A stretch of DNA of 64,000 nucleotides from Caballeronia sp. SEWSISQ10-4 2 (lineage in GTDB: Bacteria > Pseudomonadota > Gammaproteobacteria > Burkholderiales > Burkholderiaceae): assembly GCF_030464885.1 (NCBI RefSeq), contig NZ_JALPRJ010000004.1, positions 1 through 64,000 of the forward strand, given 5' to 3'. Shown here piece by piece: positions 45,459 to 54,803 of the stretch (the stretch's first letter is position 1; the number at the start of each line of letters is the position of its first letter). The position numbers and the translations under genes are program-made. The notes under the pieces were generated by a model, which was not told the DNA's origin, did no database searches, and worked only from the letters and a program-made list of their open reading frames with translations.

Positions 45459-46182
45459 GCGGTCGAGGTCCGTCGATCCGCTCGTACGCCTGTTTCGCGA
45501 GGTATCGGGGGACGTTCCTGACGGGGCCAGTCTCGCCCGCATGCACCAGGTATCGAGCGCACTGAACCTGCGTGACAATGACGCGTTATGGTCGATTATC
45601 GCTGCGCTCGAATACTACGCGCGCCTGTATGAAGCCATGCCGGAGCGTATCCGGTGGGCGAGCGAGGGTAGTCTCGAAGCCGCGCGCCGGGAAGTCGGTG
45701 GCGCGACCGATGCGCTGATGCAGCAGCATCGGGATGCGCTGGAGCGATGCAAGGCGACGATCCAACTGGCGGAAAACCTGATGCAGGAGCACGAGGGGCG
45801 GTACCGGGCAGCACTCGCGCAACTCAATGAGACCGCAGTGATGGCCTTGACTGAGCGCATGTCACATCAGATAGCGCGCACTGCTGGCAATCGGTTGATC
45901 GGTGCCGCAGCGGTTTCGGCTCGTCAGCAACGCGAGCGACTGGACAGTGCGATGACCACGTTCGGGCAGGCGGTTGAGGCAGCGACGGCGCGCGCGGAGG
46001 CAATGGCCGCACGTATGGAAAAGCGTTTTGCACGCTCGATACGTCGCCTGTTGCTGGTGGGCGGTACCGTCCTCTGCGTGCTGCTGGTTTCCGGCGGGCT
46101 GGTCGACTGGTGGAGCGCGTGTCATCTGGCGGGCGCGGACTGTCGCGCGGGGCAGTTGCGCCAGGCAGACGGCAGGCCTTGA
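45448..46182 (+). CDS. TraM-like coiled-coil membrane protein
   Basis: 244 residues. The N-terminal 170 are helical and charged with coiled-coil heptads (ATDALMQQHRDALERCKATI; FGQAVEAATARAEAMAARME). One transmembrane helix follows near 200-218 (LLLVGGTVLCVLLVSGGLVD), then a short Cys-containing tail. It is translationally coupled to the ParA-like gene. Position and topology resemble the third gene of IncP-type traKLM operons. No relaxase or coupling protein lies in the window. Confidence 0.62.
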   Translation: MSNRRSRSVDPLVRLFREVSGDVPDGASLARMHQVSSALNLRDNDALWSIIAALEYYARLYEAMPERIRWASEGSLEAARREVGGATDALMQQHRDALERCKATIQLAENLMQEHEGRYRAALAQLNETAVMALTERMSHQIARTAGNRLIGAAAVSARQQRERLDSAMTTFGQAVEAATARAEAMAARMEKRFARSIRRLLLVGGTVLCVLLVSGGLVDWWSACHLAGADCRAGQLRQADGRP

Positions 46183-47173
46183 AGGGGCTGCCGTCTGCGT
46201 TGCCCTGTTAGCAGGGCAAGGGGTTGGGCTTACGCGACGTGCCGGTCGGCTTGCGCGGTGCTCACGCTGGCAGTTGTCGGGCCATAACGATTTCCCCGAA
46301 CTCGATCACCCGATACCACCAAAAATACCACCCGATACCACCAGATGTCCACGGAACAAGCCCGACCAATCAGGACAAAAAAACCCGCGAAGCCTTGTGC
46401 TGTCGCGGGTTTGTGTACTTCTCTGGAACTTACCGGAATATTTTGTGGTGCGGGGCCGGAATCGAACCACCACGCCTGCGACGCTGGATGTTGAGCTTCG
46501 TTATGCGGTCAAGGGTTTGCAGGAAAACTTCGTCAGGGCAGTCGTCACCGTCATGCTCGACCTTCGAGGCCAGTTGATCGCCTCGTCCGAAGAGGACATG
46601 AACGTCGTCAAGTAGTCTGCGCAGCCCTGCAGCATTGGATGCATGCTGGCGTCGATTTTGAAGCAGGTGGTGAGGATGCACTGCGATGACGACGAGTGCC
46701 GCAGCGGTCAGCGATCCGACTTTAAGGTCTCAGTACAGGCATTGCGACATCTCCTGGTCGCTGCGCGGCAAGTTCGTGAGTAGTGTTAACAGCGGGTCGA
46801 GTCTGTCGCACGCTTTGATGCAAAGTAATTTCTCAAACTGCTCATCGGATAAGGATAGTGTCTCAATAGCACTATATTTAGACAAATTTGGCCTACAAGA
46901 CTCTCCGGCCGGATTGCGAGTCGCACCCGCGACGGCCAACTGCGCTGAGGTCATCGAGTCGGCATCAGTCGCGACCGGTGCCGCTGGATCGGCCACGGCA
47001 GCGCTTGCGCGCGGTGTTTTTCGCCGCCGCCGTCCTGCCCGCAATTGCGGCTTCTTCGCGCTGACCTAGTTGGCTGGCGCCTTGGCGTTCACAATCTTCT
47101 CGGCGGCGCCTCTCGTTGATGTTGCCTTGATCTCTACTGTCTTCTTCGCAACAGCGCCGCTTGTAGTCGAAGG
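46183..47173. other. About 1 kb after traM-like gene: hairpins and debris
   Basis: Holds two stem-loops (46202-46217 and 46381-46412), a short tRNA-3'-end-like string at 46446-46468, and an open frame 46730-47044 on the minus strand. That frame is the same as the downstream H-NS gene, separated from it by two stop codons. No gene is convincingly supported. Confidence 0.5.
46381..46412 (+). terminator. Stem-loop terminator after traKLM-like operon
   Basis: AAACCCGCGA (46381-46390) pairs perfectly with TCGCGGGTTT (46403-46412). The stem ends in T residues and is preceded by A residues, like an intrinsic terminator. It lies 198 bases after the last stop. Confidence 0.65.
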
Positions 47174-47791
47174 CTATGACTTACCGGCTTTGTTCGTGGC
47201 ATTGGTCTCAGTCGCGACGGGGACCGCGTTGTCAATCAGAAATTGCGAGCGGTCTTTTGCCGCCGCAAGCCATGCGGGCGCCGGGCCACGTCCGCTCCAT
47301 TTTGCGCCGGTCTTGGGGTCGAGGTATTTCGCCGGCTGCGGACCTTTGCGCTGTCCTTTGTGAGCCACTGCACCGCCAACTACTTCGGTTTTCTTGGTCG
47401 CAGTCTTCGCCTTTCTCACGGCGCCACCGTCCGTGCCGTCAATCAAGAACTTGCTACGGTCCTTAGCATCTGCAATCCATCCCGGCGCGCGCCCGTGTCC
47501 GGTCCACGTGGCGCCCGTTTTAGGATGGCGATATTTCGGCGGCTTGACTCCGGTGACAACCGAATCGCTCGCTACCTTTCGCGTCGCGGTGGTATTGGGC
47601 TTGGAGCCGGCCGGTCGGCCGCGCTGCTTCTTTACAGTCGAGTGAGCGGCGATGTCCGCGGTAGTAAGACCATGTTCTTCCATTAGCTTGCGGATGTCGG
47701 TCAGGACAGACTGCGCGCGCTTGGCAATCAACTTTTCGGCTTGCTCTTGAAGCTTCTTCATCTTGTCTTTGATTTGTTCGAGTGTCGGCAT
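47174..47791 (-). CDS. H-NS family protein with two DNA-binding domains
   Basis: 205 residues. The N-terminal coiled-coil oligomerisation region covers about 1-48 (LEQIKDKMKKLQEQAEKLIA). A Lys/Arg/Gly linker (KKQRGRPAGSK) follows, and then two copies of the C-terminal H-NS DNA-binding motif: KYRHPKTGATWTGHGRAPGW and KYLDPKTGAKWSGRGPAPAW, each followed by AKDRSxFLID. Ordinary Burkholderia H-NS proteins are about 100 residues with one copy. It may silence AT-rich foreign DNA such as the regions nearby. MPTLEQ at 47791 is the start; the longer frame has no family match. Confidence 0.9.
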   Translation of the reverse strand: MPTLEQIKDKMKKLQEQAEKLIAKRAQSVLTDIRKLMEEHGLTTADIAAHSTVKKQRGRPAGSKPNTTATRKVASDSVVTGVKPPKYRHPKTGATWTGHGRAPGWIADAKDRSKFLIDGTDGGAVRKAKTATKKTEVVGGAVAHKGQRKGPQPAKYLDPKTGAKWSGRGPAPAWLAAAKDRSQFLIDNAVPVATETNATNKAGKS

Positions 47792-48285
47792 CGTGGTTTC
47801 CTTAATGGATGTGCCTGCAATATGCCACGCGCGCTTCAATTGCGAAAGGCTTGAAAAGCCTTCGCACTGCGTACGTGTAACGAACAACTATCATAGAACC
47901 GTTGAGGATCGTCAGCGAGTCAAGGTCTGTGTGGCACTGCCCACGTACCCCACATAGCGCTGAGTCGATCGCGAAATGAAGCGCTATTTTTGCAATGTAG
48001 TGACTGTCCGAGAGCAGGGCTGTTGTCTAGTTCGGACCATTTTAAGGGCGCTCGAAGCCATATCCGGTAAGGGTTTTACTGGACCCACCCGCATGAAGCA
48101 AGGTACAGGTCACCATTTTCGTGACTTTCATGCCAAAAACCCCTTAATTCATGGCCTCAGACGTTGCGTCATCATGTCGGTGTTGGTACGCTGGCGCCCA
48201 ACCCGAGAATTTGTACCTTTGCGCTAGTCGGTGACGGCGCAAAGGCAAAGGTCTTGGGCAACCTTTGACTACAAGAGAGGAATTC
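47792..48285. other. Intergenic region between divergent H-NS and HU genes
   Basis: About 490 bases with the promoters of both genes. No terminator or small gene is supported. Confidence 0.5.
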
Positions 48286-48741
48286 ATGGCAACAACCGCT
48301 ATCAAGAAAAGTGCGGCTGCCGCTACCAAGAAAGCGGCAGCACCCGCCAGCAAAAAAGCTGCTGCGCCAGCCGCGAAGAAAGCAGCCGCGCCCGCTGTAA
48401 AGACGACTGTTGAGGCCGCTCCCTTGAAACCGATCAAGGATACGTTCACGAAGGCATCGCTGACCATTCACTTGGCCGAGCGTTCAGGGGTAGAGCCGAA
48501 GGCTGCCAAGGCGCTGTTGGCGGCGCTCGAAGAAACGGTGCTCGCATCGATTCACAAGAAGGGCGCGAAGGAGTTCACGCTGCCGGGCTTGCTGAAGGTG
48601 GTCGCACAAGATGTGCCGGCCAAGAAGAAGCGCTTCGGCAAGGACCCGTTCACGGGTGAAGACAAATGGTTCGCGGCGAAGCCCGCTTCGGTGCGCCTCA
48701 AGGTGCGCCCGCTAAAGAAGTTGAAGGACGCCGCGCTGTAA
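48286..48741 (+). CDS. HU-family DNA-binding protein with Lys/Ala-rich N-terminal tail
   Basis: 151 residues. Residues 1-45 are AAPAxKKAAA repeats (histone-H1-like), as seen in some Burkholderiaceae HU-type proteins. Residues about 50-145 form a divergent HU/IHF domain (LTIHLAERSGVEPKAAKALL; GAKEFTLPGLLKVV; PASVRLKVRPLKKL). ATG 48286 follows AGAGAGGAATTC. It is followed by a clear terminator at 48765-48797. A nucleoid-associated role is expected. Confidence 0.85.
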   Translation: MATTAIKKSAAAATKKAAAPASKKAAAPAAKKAAAPAVKTTVEAAPLKPIKDTFTKASLTIHLAERSGVEPKAAKALLAALEETVLASIHKKGAKEFTLPGLLKVVAQDVPAKKKRFGKDPFTGEDKWFAAKPASVRLKVRPLKKLKDAAL

Positions 48742-49069
48742 GCGAAAGTGCTCTGACGTGATAGCGCCCCTCGCGACGAAAATCCGAGGGGCGTTTTCGA
48801 TTTCCCGCCGGTGGCCCATGACGTCGGCGCCGATATCGAAAAGCGGGTGTTTCGTCCATGGGCCGAGCGGGGCATTCTTCGGTCTGTTTGACGGAATTGC
48901 GGGTTGGTTCGCCATCGCCCCAACTCACGCGCCTGCTTGCAACACAGGCATCCGATCGGGTACTGTAAGCGTCGACATGTCGCTGTCGAGAGGTCTGGAG
49001 AGGTCGCCGAAGGACCGTTTCCTTCGGGCACGCTGACATTTTGTAACGATTATCCAGGAGGGGTGCCAA
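48742..49069. other. Intergenic region after HU gene
   Basis: About 330 bases. Contains the HU terminator at 48765-48797 and, at 49056-49063, an AGGAGGGG ribosome binding site for the broken HU gene. Nothing else is supported. Confidence 0.6.
48765..48797 (+). terminator. Rho-independent terminator after HU gene
   Basis: CGCCCCTCG (48765-48773) pairs with CGAGGGGCG (48785-48793), followed by TTTT. Confidence 0.88.
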
Positions 49070-49285
49070 TTGATTGATGCCGTCGCGTCGTCGACCGGAA
49101 CGAGCAAGTCGGCAACAGGAGAAGCGGTCGATGCGCTGATTGGGACCATCACCACCGCGCTCGTGAAGGGCGATACTATCCAACTGATTGGCTTTGGCTC
49201 GTTCGGCGTAGGCGCGCGGGCGGTGGGAGATCGCCCTGCCGGGATGCACCGTGACGACCGGTCTTCCGAAAATGAACCTCGCTGA
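49070..49285 (+). pseudogene. Truncated HU gene
   Basis: From TTG 49070 after AGGAGGGG the product reads [20 protein letters not shown], then [17 protein letters not shown], the first 45 residues of a classic HU protein with the first four residues lost. After GARA the sequence leaves the HU family and ends early, just before IS3 debris, so the DNA-binding arm is missing. Probably non-functional. Confidence 0.75.
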
Positions 49286-49317
49286 GGCCAAGAAGCACGG
49301 CGCAACGCGCTTCGTCC

Positions 49318-49628
49318 GTCCATAGCGACCGCGGTAGCCAGTATGCAGTCGTGACTTCCAGTACCTGCTTAAGGGCTACGGCATGCGCAGCTCGATGAGC
49401 CGTCGAGGAAATTGTTGGGACAACGCGCCGACCGAGAGCTTGTGGGGATCGCTCAAGCGAGCACGCGTCCTTGGCCAGCGCTTTGCAACGCGTCGGGAAG
49501 CGATGGACGAGGTAATCGACTGGTTGACCTTCTACAATCATTCGCGCTTGCACTCGACGTTGGGCTACGTCAGCGCGATGCAATTCGAGCAGGACTGGTA
49601 CGCCGCCCAGAACAAACGGGTGGCATAA
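49318..49628 (+). pseudogene. IS3-family transposase (OrfB) remnant, frameshifted
   Basis: C-terminal third of an integrase-core transposase: HSDRGSQYA at 49321 in one frame. Then, after an apparent one-base deletion in a short A run (about 49348), FQYLLKGYGMRSSMSRRGNC, ESLWGSLKRARVLGQRF and TFYNHSRLHSTLGYVSAMQF with the last catalytic Glu region. The 5' part is missing and abuts the broken HU gene, so the element is dead. Confidence 0.85.
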
Positions 49629-50501
49629 TCTCCGCTCAGTTAGGGATCCGAAATTCTCGGGCAACGTCAGTTATAAACGAATCCAGAATGGCGAGTCGCG
49701 AGTCGATGAGTGCGATCAAGGCCGCTAAAGTCGTTTATGAGTGCGGTCGGAAGCTTTACCATCTGGAGGCAGTGCGCCTCAATTTCGGTGAGAACGCGGC
49801 GGTTGGCCATGTCAGGGAAGTACTGCAGCATGAAGAAGGCCTGACTGCGGCCGACGCCGCAATTCCCGCCGGCCCGTTTCTGAAAGACGTCGACCGGCTG
49901 CGCGGAGGCTTCTACGGCTTCCGCGAGCTGCATCGGCAGCTCAACAAACAGGCCGTGGAACTGACGGCGGACGAGACGGGGGAGGCGTGCCGAAAATCGC
50001 CTAGCTGTGCCACTGAGGATGATGCGGCACACGTCGCATTATTCAGGGAGGATGGGTTGCTGCCGTTCGCGAGCGAGGATTGCGCTCACTCATCTGTAGA
50101 TCAGCGGGAAAGACAGACGGGACGAGAATACGAGCTCTGCGTTACTTCGATCGTCGACGCACTGTTGCACGGCAAAGAGAAGCTTCTCCCCCTCGGGTAC
50201 CGAGCATGGTTTCTGCCAGTTCTGCCGGGATCGCGTTGGAACGAGCCTGGCGGCATCCGTGACGGTATCTCCGAAGGAATTGTCTTCAGATGCCAGGCTT
50301 TCGTGGTTTTTTTCGAAAACGCACGTCGGATTTCCCAGGGCAGTCCGTGTGAAGCCGATAATTGCCAACGTGATTTTTCGGTATCGGTGACGGTATCGTC
50401 GCTTTCCAAGCGGGCGGAAGGGCCGTCTCCACAAGGGGCTCAGTCATCGATTGACAATCGAGTGGGAATGCTAATCCGAAGACAGAACTGGAACCTCAAG
50501 T
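49629..50501. other. Unresolved region, no recognised gene
   Basis: About 870 bases. A plus-strand frame is open from the IS3 debris to 50521, and minus-strand frames are open at 49667-50032 and 50090-50434. None has a recognisable domain or a good ribosome binding site. The plus frame (from about 49688) may encode a degenerate accessory protein, but I cannot choose a strand. Confidence 0.4.
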
Positions 50502-51242
50502 ATGAACAGACCGGACATTGACCTTAGGCGAGACGATTTTCTGCTGGGTGATCTCCGAAATCTGGAGCAGCTAGCAAAACTGGAACATCCGGAACGAGAT
50601 CAGGTCAGGCTCTATGCTGCAACCGTACGGCGGCTACTGCTGGACGGGGAGTTGGGGGCTGCGGTTGGTCGGCGCGGGCTGCCGCTTGAATTTACAGTTC
50701 CCGATTCGCAGCCACTTGTTCGATCAGCGCGCGGGAACCATATTGCCCAGTTTTATTTGATGGGAATGAAGGGGTATGGGCACCTTACGGCGTTCATGTC
50801 ACCGGGGCCTAATGGCTACGACTCTGATGCAGATGAGTTTAATCCGGATGGCGTTGTTGATCTCAATCTGAAGGAATTCCTCCGACAGGAGGTGGCATTT
50901 TGCGGCAGTGAATTCCTTACGCGGTATGACGCTATCACTTATGTAGCGAACAAGGTTGCCGGCGGTCATTACGACACGTCTTCAATCGGGCGCCTCAATG
51001 AATCCAAGATGCGTGCCCTCGGTGAACTGATGGACTGCTTTCGGATTCGTGCGGAAGGTAGCTCGCTCCTTCTAGACACTGGGCGGCGAACTACCAACAC
51101 CGAACCGGGGGGCTTTAAGTACGAGCCTGGTTACATCGGTGGAGTGTTCTTGGAGCTCCTCGCATGTGTCACGTACATTCTGGAAAACGAATGCGTCCAC
51201 GTGCTTAGACGTACCATCGAGCGAGATCTGTTGCACCACTGA
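50502..51242 (+). CDS. Hypothetical protein (246 aa)
   Basis: No family recognised. The start MNRPDIDLRRDDFLLGDLRN at 50502 has no strong Shine-Dalgarno. The protein is soluble and mixed alpha/beta with an acidic N-terminal helical region (LEQLAKLEHPERDQVRLYAA), a Gly/Pro/Asp-rich middle (GPNGYDSDADEFNPDGVVDL) and a C-terminal helix. GC and codon use are lower than in the T3SS genes, suggesting transfer. It is convergent with the gene at 51509-52411, with a hairpin between them. Confidence 0.6.
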   Translation: MNRPDIDLRRDDFLLGDLRNLEQLAKLEHPERDQVRLYAATVRRLLLDGELGAAVGRRGLPLEFTVPDSQPLVRSARGNHIAQFYLMGMKGYGHLTAFMSPGPNGYDSDADEFNPDGVVDLNLKEFLRQEVAFCGSEFLTRYDAITYVANKVAGGHYDTSSIGRLNESKMRALGELMDCFRIRAEGSSLLLDTGRRTTNTEPGGFKYEPGYIGGVFLELLACVTYILENECVHVLRRTIERDLLHH

Positions 51243-51326
51243 CACCGTTGCCCACTTTTCTAGCAACTCGGGGGCTGCGCGCGAAACGCACGGCCCGAAT
51301 CTCGCGTGCAGCTTGACAAATGGGGT

Positions 51327-51353
51327 GTGCGGACCAGCAAGTCCGGTCCGCAC
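51327..51353. terminator. GC-rich hairpin between convergent genes
   Basis: GTGCGGACC (51327-51335) pairs with GGTCCGCAC (51345-51353). It lies between two convergent unknown genes. No T-run. Confidence 0.5.
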
Positions 51354-51508
51354 GCCTTCCTTCGTGCGGCTTCTGTGAGCCGCTGTGACGGGATGTCCGC
51401 TAAATTCGACGCCATCTCTGATTTTCATATTTCAGAACCACGCCACTGGGTCTTGCCATGTCGATTTCTATTGATCGACTTCGCGCAAAGACATCGTGTT
51501 TGCCCGTC

Positions 51509-52411
51509 TTAGGGCGTGACCCATTCAGAGCCCTGGTATTTCCGAGTTGCCGCGTTGACTTTCGTCAGGTCGATCTCCACTGCGCGGCTGCGCGCCGTGC
51601 TGAAGATAGTGGACGTTTGGATGTTCTGCTCGAACCAGACAAGCACGGTTTCGATCGGCGTCAACTGAGCGGTGCCCGATACCATCGTGTCCGGGGCGAC
51701 ATAGATCGGCGTGCTGGTCTGAGTGCCGTCGATGTTGGTCGACAGTTGATTCACGCCGGGGTGAATGTTGCCGTAGTCGTTCTCGAGGGTGACGCACGTC
51801 ACGTCGCCACCAGTCTTCGGTTCCCCAAGAATGCCGTTCGAATCAAGCACGCTCGTTTCACCCAGACCGATGTCAACGATGTTCGTGCTGACGTCTACCT
51901 GGATGTTGGACTGGAACGTGTTCGAGCCGAATAGTTGATATTGCGGGGTCCACGAGAACGTGTTTGTGGCGAGGTACAGATCCGAGCTTTGCCAGACCAC
52001 GTTGTAATCGCCTTCAGCGACCTTTTTGGCAAAGCACAGCTTGTACTTGGCGGTTTTCAGCGTCTTGAGATCCTCGAGTGCGATTTCGATCCTAACGATC
52101 TTTTGAACCGCCGCGAGCGCGGCCTGGAAGACGGAGACCGAGCGAGCGTGGGCGTGCTCTTCGCTCGACAGTACGACTAAGCTCCGCTTCGCAAACTTCG
52201 CGGTTTCACCCTTGACCGCGCCCGTTAGGCACGGATACCGGTCTGTCGGTGGTTGTATCGTTCCCTGTGTGACTAGATAGGAAGAACCGCGGTTGACCTT
52301 GCCCCAGGAAATGGTCGCGTTCCACTCTCCTGTCTTCGAAATGTCGCCTTGACCGTCCGCGACTTTGAGCGGACCCTTGGTGCCATTGACGTAGAAATGC
52401 AGCATTGACAT
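51509..52411 (-). CDS. Hypothetical beta-rich protein (300 aa)
   Basis: No family recognised. It starts MSMLHFYVNGTKGPLKVADG, no signal peptide and no membrane helix. The sequence is dominated by alternating strands (YNVVWQSSDLYLATNTFSWT; VDVSTNIVDIGLGETSVLDS) and ends in IDLTKVNAATRKYQG. It could be a carbohydrate-binding or secreted protein, but nothing proves this. The upstream region 52412-52850 is AT-rich and should hold its promoter. Confidence 0.62.
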   Translation of the reverse strand: MSMLHFYVNGTKGPLKVADGQGDISKTGEWNATISWGKVNRGSSYLVTQGTIQPPTDRYPCLTGAVKGETAKFAKRSLVVLSSEEHAHARSVSVFQAALAAVQKIVRIEIALEDLKTLKTAKYKLCFAKKVAEGDYNVVWQSSDLYLATNTFSWTPQYQLFGSNTFQSNIQVDVSTNIVDIGLGETSVLDSNGILGEPKTGGDVTCVTLENDYGNIHPGVNQLSTNIDGTQTSTPIYVAPDTMVSGTAQLTPIETVLVWFEQNIQTSTIFSTARSRAVEIDLTKVNAATRKYQGSEWVTP

Positions 52412-52850
52412 GACTTACTCCTCTAGTTGGCTCAATAGGAACACATGCGACGCGAGCCCGGAATCGCATGCAACGCGCGGTGTCGTCCGTTCCCGATGCG
52501 ACGGCGCTAAGGCATCGTCGCATTGGAGAACAGATGACATTAATCTAAGAATCAATATTACTAAGGTATCTTTATTAATAGAAATCGGCGTACGCCGTCG
52601 GCATGAGCGCGCATTAACACGTGTTGATCAACGTTGCTGGATGAAGCTGAGAGCCCAGATGCCAGGTTCCGAACTGAATCTTGAACTGACACACCCGGCG
52701 CACAGTCTATGCAAGGCCTGTGCCATCACGCGGCGGGCGCGGCGGCGGGGGTACCCGCATCCCTGCCGCGCCCGCGACGGACGATTGCGTCCGCGCCAGC
52801 GGTGAACATCGGACGAGTTCGTCCACACCACCGCAAGCGGCGCTGGTCCT
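52412..52850. other. AT-rich intergenic region
   Basis: About 440 bases between the racemase end and the start of the beta-rich protein gene. There is an AT-rich core around 52545-52590. No gene, hairpin or hrpII box is supported. Confidence 0.5.
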
Positions 52851-53576
52851 TTAGCCCTTTGCCGGAAGCTTGCCGTAAGTGATGCGGCTCGGACGCACAT
52901 GCATGCGCACCAGCGAAACGAGGAAGCTGAAGCCCGCGTGGTTCGGGTCGATCACGGGCACGTACGCACCCAGCGCTTCTTCCAGCAGCGCGGACACGCG
53001 GGCGGCAACATCGACGAACCCGGTACACCCCAGCAAGATCGATTGCGCGCCATGCTCCTGGATGGCCTTCATTGCGAGGTCGAACGTTCCTACCACGACC
53101 ACGTCCAGGTTACTGAGCTGATCGACCGGGCAGTTCAACGCATGAATGGACGCGAACGATTCCGACAGACCATACGTCAGCACATGCTCCTGCTGCATGG
53201 CCAGCGTGCTGGGCAGAATCGTAATGATCGAAAAGCTCTGACTCAGCGCCAGCGCGCTGAATGCCGAGGTCGGAAAGCCGCCAATGATCGGAATGTCGAT
53301 GCATTCCCGCGCGCCTTCCACGCCACACATGTCGAAGTCGGTCAACCAGATGCCGTCGAAGCCTTCACTGGCGATCTCGCGCGCGAGCTCGATCACCGGC
53401 ATGCTGTTTTCGAGCAGATTGGTGCGGTTCTCGATGCAAGGGTGGCCGCGCGTGATGTTGCGGATTTCGACCGTCACGTCCGGCGGCACGACGGGCGCAA
53501 CCGCCTTCATGATTTGTTCGTTGAAGTGGTCAGTCGCGACCGGGACCAGTACGCAAATGCGAATCGTCGTGCTCAA
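52851..53576 (-). CDS. Asp/Glu/hydantoin racemase family protein
   Basis: 241 residues of the cofactor-independent racemase fold with two catalytic Cys, here in FDMCGVEGARE and LLGCTGFVD. The N-terminus CVLVPVATDHFNEQIMK is typical of hydantoin and maleate-isomerase-like members. Its ATG overlaps the stop of the DUF917 gene by four bases, so the two act together. DUF917 proteins and such racemases often occur in hydantoin or amino-acid-derived substrate pathways. The exact substrate is unknown. Confidence 0.85.
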   Translation of the reverse strand: MSTTIRICVLVPVATDHFNEQIMKAVAPVVPPDVTVEIRNITRGHPCIENRTNLLENSMPVIELAREIASEGFDGIWLTDFDMCGVEGARECIDIPIIGGFPTSAFSALALSQSFSIITILPSTLAMQQEHVLTYGLSESFASIHALNCPVDQLSNLDVVVVGTFDLAMKAIQEHGAQSILLGCTGFVDVAARVSALLEEALGAYVPVIDPNHAGFSFLVSLVRMHVRPSRITYGKLPAKG

Positions 53577-54793
53577 GATGCCTCCCCGCGTGTCATTCGA
53601 TTGAGCTTTTCCACCGGCACATAGGGACCGAGATAGCCGAGCGTGTTGAGTTGCTCGATGAAACTATCGAGAATTAAACCACCCGGTTCGGTCAATTGCG
53701 GCTGCGCTTCCCACGCAAGCAGCGTCACCGGGCGCTGGCCCACGACGGGATTGAGTGAACCGTCGGCCATGACCAGATCGCCATTGGTGAAGACATTTTG
53801 GCCCTTGCCTTCGACAAAGTAGGCGATGCTGTCCGGCGCCAGCACGATCGGATTAGGTTGCTGGCTGTTCCACGCGAGCAGCGACTCGTTCTGGTACATC
53901 ACCGTATAGTTGCTGCGCGGCCCACGAATGCAGATCTTGCCGACATCGAAGCCACCGCTCGTATCGACTTCAGCCGACGCGAGCTCGCCCGGCTCCGACA
54001 CCGCGCGCACAGCGAGCCGGCAATGCTCGGCTAGATAGCGGAGCATCGCGGCCGGCGTCTCGAGCTCGCCGCGCTGTACAACGCGGCCAAGCGCCAGCGC
54101 ACGGGACAGCGTGCCCCTGATCGGCAGCGCCTGGTTCATCTGCGCCGGTGTCATCGACCAGATCGCGAGGCCGCCGAACTGACCGAATTCCGGATCGCCG
54201 ACGATTGGCCGCATCATCTGTTCGACGATAGCCGACACGTCGCGCTGGTGAGCGGGCGCGCCACTGTTGCCGTCGCGCGGCTTCACGTCGAGTTCGACGC
54301 TGAGGCCGCCCTGGCTGACGAGAAACGCCGGGCGCGGCGTCATCGCCTGCGCGGCGAACGTCAGCATCGGCAACGACGGTACCGCGCGCCCGGCGCCGTC
54401 TGCGTCGACCACCATGAGCCCGAGCTTTGCGGCGACGAGGCAGGCGACCACGAAGCCCAGCGCACCGCTCTCGGGCGGCACGATGTACGCGAGTTTGCGT
54501 CCCTGTTCGTCGAGGCGCGCCTGGATGTTCTGGACGGCCATCACCGGGCCGCTCGGGTACAGCGCGGAGTTGATCGCTTCCGGCGCGCCGAGATACGCGA
54601 CCATCACGCCGTCGCCGTCGATCGCTTCGTCGACACTGACCACGTGCACCGACTCGCGCGGATAGTAGCTGCCCTCATGAAATTGTTGCGACAGGTGGCG
54701 CGCCGACTCGATAGTGCCGCCACCGCCGCTGCCGAAAAACGCGCCCCCGAGCAGTAGCGGTTCCAGATCGGAGGAAGTCAGGTCAAATGCCAT
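53573..54793 (-). CDS. DUF917 family protein
   Basis: 406 residues. The DUF917 N-terminus is clear: LEPLLLGGAFFGSGGGGTIE (GGGG loop), then VMVAYLGAPEAINSA and VPPESGALGFVVACLVAAK. The family is found with hydantoinases and racemases; biochemical role not defined. The start MAFDLTSSD at 54793 was chosen over 54832 because it lies at the family N-terminus. It sits 10 bases after the end of the sigma-54 activator gene and is coupled to the racemase gene. Confidence 0.85.
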   Translation of the reverse strand: MAFDLTSSDLEPLLLGGAFFGSGGGGTIESARHLSQQFHEGSYYPRESVHVVSVDEAIDGDGVMVAYLGAPEAINSALYPSGPVMAVQNIQARLDEQGRKLAYIVPPESGALGFVVACLVAAKLGLMVVDADGAGRAVPSLPMLTFAAQAMTPRPAFLVSQGGLSVELDVKPRDGNSGAPAHQRDVSAIVEQMMRPIVGDPEFGQFGGLAIWSMTPAQMNQALPIRGTLSRALALGRVVQRGELETPAAMLRYLAEHCRLAVRAVSEPGELASAEVDTSGGFDVGKICIRGPRSNYTVMYQNESLLAWNSQQPNPIVLAPDSIAYFVEGKGQNVFTNGDLVMADGSLNPVVGQRPVTLLAWEAQPQLTEPGGLILDSFIEQLNTLGYLGPYVPVEKLNRMTRGEAS

Positions 54794-54803
54794 GGAATGA
54801 TCC

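Noticed and set aside
46446..46468. String resembling the 3' end of a tRNA on the minus strand (T-loop plus CCA), as a possible integration site
   Set aside because: The distance from the TTCGATT loop to CCA is 14 bases rather than 16, the T stem has a mismatch, and no tRNA body lies beside it.
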